Shown: positions 62,708-64,000 of the stretch, one piece after another
How positions within the stretch are numbered: position 1 is the first letter of the stretch
Layout: the number at the start of each line of letters is the position of its first letter
NCBI RefSeq assembly: GCF_009811555.1
Contig: NZ_BLIN01000005.1
Location: forward strand, 3,543,501-3,607,500
Source of the DNA: Streptomyces caniferus
Lineage (GTDB): Bacteria; Actinomycetota; Actinomycetes; Streptomycetales; Streptomycetaceae
Reading direction: 5' to 3'
DNA: 64,000 nt
The notes under the pieces: generated by a model
What the model saw: only the letters and a program-made list of their open reading frames with translations
Database searches by the model: none
What the model was told of the DNA's origin: nothing
Translations under genes and position numbers: made by a program

Positions 62708-63253
62708 CGAGCAACCCCCTCCACCCCGGCGGGCCCCGGCGCGGCCCCCGGCCGGGCCGCTTGTCCCCGGGAAGCTACACGCTCGGCTGCGATACCGCGC
62801 CCCCTACCGGGAAGAAGCCCCCGGAATGCTGGAATCCCGGCCAATCTGGGCTGGTTGGTGCTGTTGGGGGGCGTGGGCGGGTCGTCGGTTCTCCCCGCTG
62901 GGGCGGGTCACGCGGGGCGCCGAGCCCGGAGTGAAGGCCGGACCGCGGAGTGACGGTGCCCGCGGCGAGGGCGAGTGCTGCGGGCACGACGACGAGAACC
63001 GCTCCTGTGACCTCATAAACGAACTTCCAGGCACATAGCGGATATTGACCTCCGAGGAACTTTCCGGCCTCGCCGCCGTTCTCGTGACCCGCCGCGAGGA
63101 ATGTGATTGAAAAAGAAAGAAACCGTGGGTCGGTATCCGCGGGCGATGTTCTGTGCCTCACTGTCAGCGCCATATGTCAAAGTTAGTTCAGCAGTTCACA
63201 GTTCATCAGTTCTGCAGTTCCAAAGTCCGGGCGAAGAGGGGGATCCGTTCCGC
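62708..63253. other. Intergenic region ahead of the SseB-like gene
   Basis: 546 bases with no supportable gene; the minus-strand frame 62775-63173 lacks motifs and coding bias. From about 63080 the sequence turns A/T-richer than its surroundings and contains CATATG (63171-63176), a possible -10, and the CAGTTC repeat array at 63184-63220. Confidence 0.55.
63184..63220 (+). repeat. Phased AGTTC direct repeats
   Basis: TAGTTC at 63184 is followed by CAGTTC at 63192, 63199, 63207 and 63215, a regular 7-8 base period. It ends 33 bases before the SseB-like start codon. Confidence 0.75.
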
Positions 63254-63685
63254 ATGCCATTGACCGACGAGATAGCGGCAGTCCATGCCGGACAGCCCGA
63301 TCCGGGCGCGCTGGTGGGAGAGTTCCGCCGCACCCACGTCCTGCTCCCGACGGTCGACGACACGTTCCTGTCGGCCGAGCTGGACGGCATCCGCTGGCTG
63401 TACGCCTTCACCGACGAGGACGCGCTGAGCCGCTTCGCTCTGTCCCGGGGGAGCGAGCCCGGGACGGAGTGGCAGTACGTGTCGGTGTCCGGCGCTCGGG
63501 TCCTTGACGTGCTGATTCCCGCGATCGAGGGTCCGACGGGGGTGGCGCTGGACGCGGGGAGCGAGCAAGGGGCGCTCTTCCCTCCGGTGTCCGGAATCGT
63601 GCCCGACAGTGCCGCCGTCGACGTACCGGCAGGCGACATGTCCGGAACCGCATCGCTCAGGGGGAAGGCGCAGGAATGGGCCTGA
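63254..63685 (+). CDS. SseB-like protein
   Basis: A 143-residue protein resembling the SseB N-terminal domain found in type III and ESX/type VII secretion neighbourhoods. Visible features are LVGEFRRTHVLLPTVDDTFLSAELDGIRWLYAFTDEDALSRFA in the first half and VSGARVLDVLIPAIEGPTGVALDAGSEQGALFPPVSGIVPD in the second. There is no signal peptide. ATG at 63254 is the best start, although AGAGGGGG sits a little far upstream. Its last ten bases overlap the start of the WXG100-like gene, so the two are coupled and probably functionally linked. Confidence 0.75.
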   Translation: MPLTDEIAAVHAGQPDPGALVGEFRRTHVLLPTVDDTFLSAELDGIRWLYAFTDEDALSRFALSRGSEPGTEWQYVSVSGARVLDVLIPAIEGPTGVALDAGSEQGALFPPVSGIVPDSAAVDVPAGDMSGTASLRGKAQEWA

Positions 63686-64000
63686 TAAGTGGCGGCGGAT
63701 ATGAGCTCGATCCGGAGGCTTTCGCGGATCTCACCAAGGGCATCAGGGCGGCGACGGCCGAGCTGAAGGAGTTGGGCTTCGACATCGAAGCGCAACTCGG
63801 CCGTGGATTCGACAGGTTGTCCCTGGACAGCGTGGAATGCGGTGACGACGGCTTGGCGTCGGTTCTGGATTCGTTCTGCGACCGCTGGGGCTGGGGCGTG
63901 CGCAGCCTGATGCAGGACGCCAACGAATTCTCGAAGAAACTGAACCTGACCGCCGGTATCTACTACGAGCAGGAGCAGTACCTCTCGGACGCACTGAAGC
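63676..64000 (+). CDS. WXG100/ESX-type protein, N-terminal part (truncated by window end)
   Basis: The frame from ATG at 63676 stays open to the window end (108 residues seen). The sequence starts MGLISGGGYELDPEAFADL, with two long amphipathic helices separated by a turn containing a WGWG motif at about residue 74 (CDRWGWGVRSL), the layout of WXG100 proteins. The Y-x-x-x-E pattern appears in YYEQEQ near residue 99. Such proteins are ESX/type VII secretion substrates or N-terminal targeting modules of polymorphic toxins. No stop is seen, so it may be a larger toxin or stand-alone WXG100; only the sequence to the right can tell. Confidence 0.72.
   Translation, partial: MGLISGGGYELDPEAFADLTKGIRAATAELKELGFDIEAQLGRGFDRLSLDSVECGDDGLASVLDSFCDRWGWGVRSLMQDANEFSKKLNLTAGIYYEQEQYLSDALK

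Noticed and set aside
62775..63173. 132-residue minus-strand open frame upstream of the SseB-like gene
   Set aside because: No good start, low-complexity Pro/Thr C-terminus, no motif; crosses an A/T-rich promoter-like region.

Overview
The window is a high-GC actinomycete chromosome segment, almost certainly Streptomyces. The evidence is a bldA-type tRNA-Leu(UUA), near-total avoidance of TTA codons, strongly G/C-biased third positions, frequent GTG starts, and a typical set of Streptomyces core genes (eno, rpfA behind a c-di-AMP riboswitch, mfd, glmU-prs-rplY-pth, ppc, tam/tamR, galTEK). No rRNA, CRISPR array, insertion sequence or prophage was seen.

Layout. 1-1600: a long stretch without a supportable CDS, then bldA on the minus strand. 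1593-4957: ABC exporter (ATPase plus FtsX-type permease). 5020-15973, all minus strand: cyclopropane-fatty-acid synthase, type II NADH dehydrogenase with Rex-operator-like sites upstream, the divIC-like/DUF501/ppx cluster, eno, two resuscitation-promoting-factor muralytic proteins (the first with a ydaO-class riboswitch) and a cytochrome P450. 16044-22735: LysR regulator with divergent MFS exporter, mazG, a SurA-like lipoprotein and a DUF2079 membrane protein. 22995-31630: mfd, a secreted phospholipase A2 (with a possible C-terminal remnant of a second copy beyond mfd), a DHA2-type MFS exporter, a coiled-coil protein and an LCP cell-wall ligase.

31734-37140 is the most distinctive part. Two divergent two-gene units carry polymorphic-toxin-type modules: a WHH-like nuclease fused to SUKH, a very large Imm35/YrhB-like + Gly/Pro-rich + deaminase-like + SUKH-4 protein, a YwqJ-like deaminase, and a SUKH-3 protein. 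Next to it is a 600-bp cluster of inverted repeats (two hairpins with reverse-complementary loops flanking a strong terminator), then a sensor kinase with no adjacent regulator gene, and a helix-turn-helix/LAGLIDADG-like protein carrying the only TTA codon found by eye in a recognised CDS.

40273-49976: tRNA-Gln(UUG), glmU (peptidoglycan precursor), prs (PRPP), rplY (L25/CTC), pth (peptidyl-tRNA hydrolase), a membrane protein, ppc on the opposite strand, and a fatty acid desaturase with a TetR regulator. 50231-62707: a VOC protein, tam and divergent tamR around a clear palindromic operator, an SDR and GH42 beta-galactosidase pair, a LuxR-type regulator, the overlapping galT-galE-galK operon divergent from a sodium/solute symporter, and a second LuxR-type regulator whose receiver lacks the usual phosphoacceptor. 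63254-64000: an SseB-like protein overlapping the start of a WXG100/ESX-type protein that runs off the window, so a secretion-linked locus probably continues to the right.

All family assignments come from reading motifs by eye. No database search was run.
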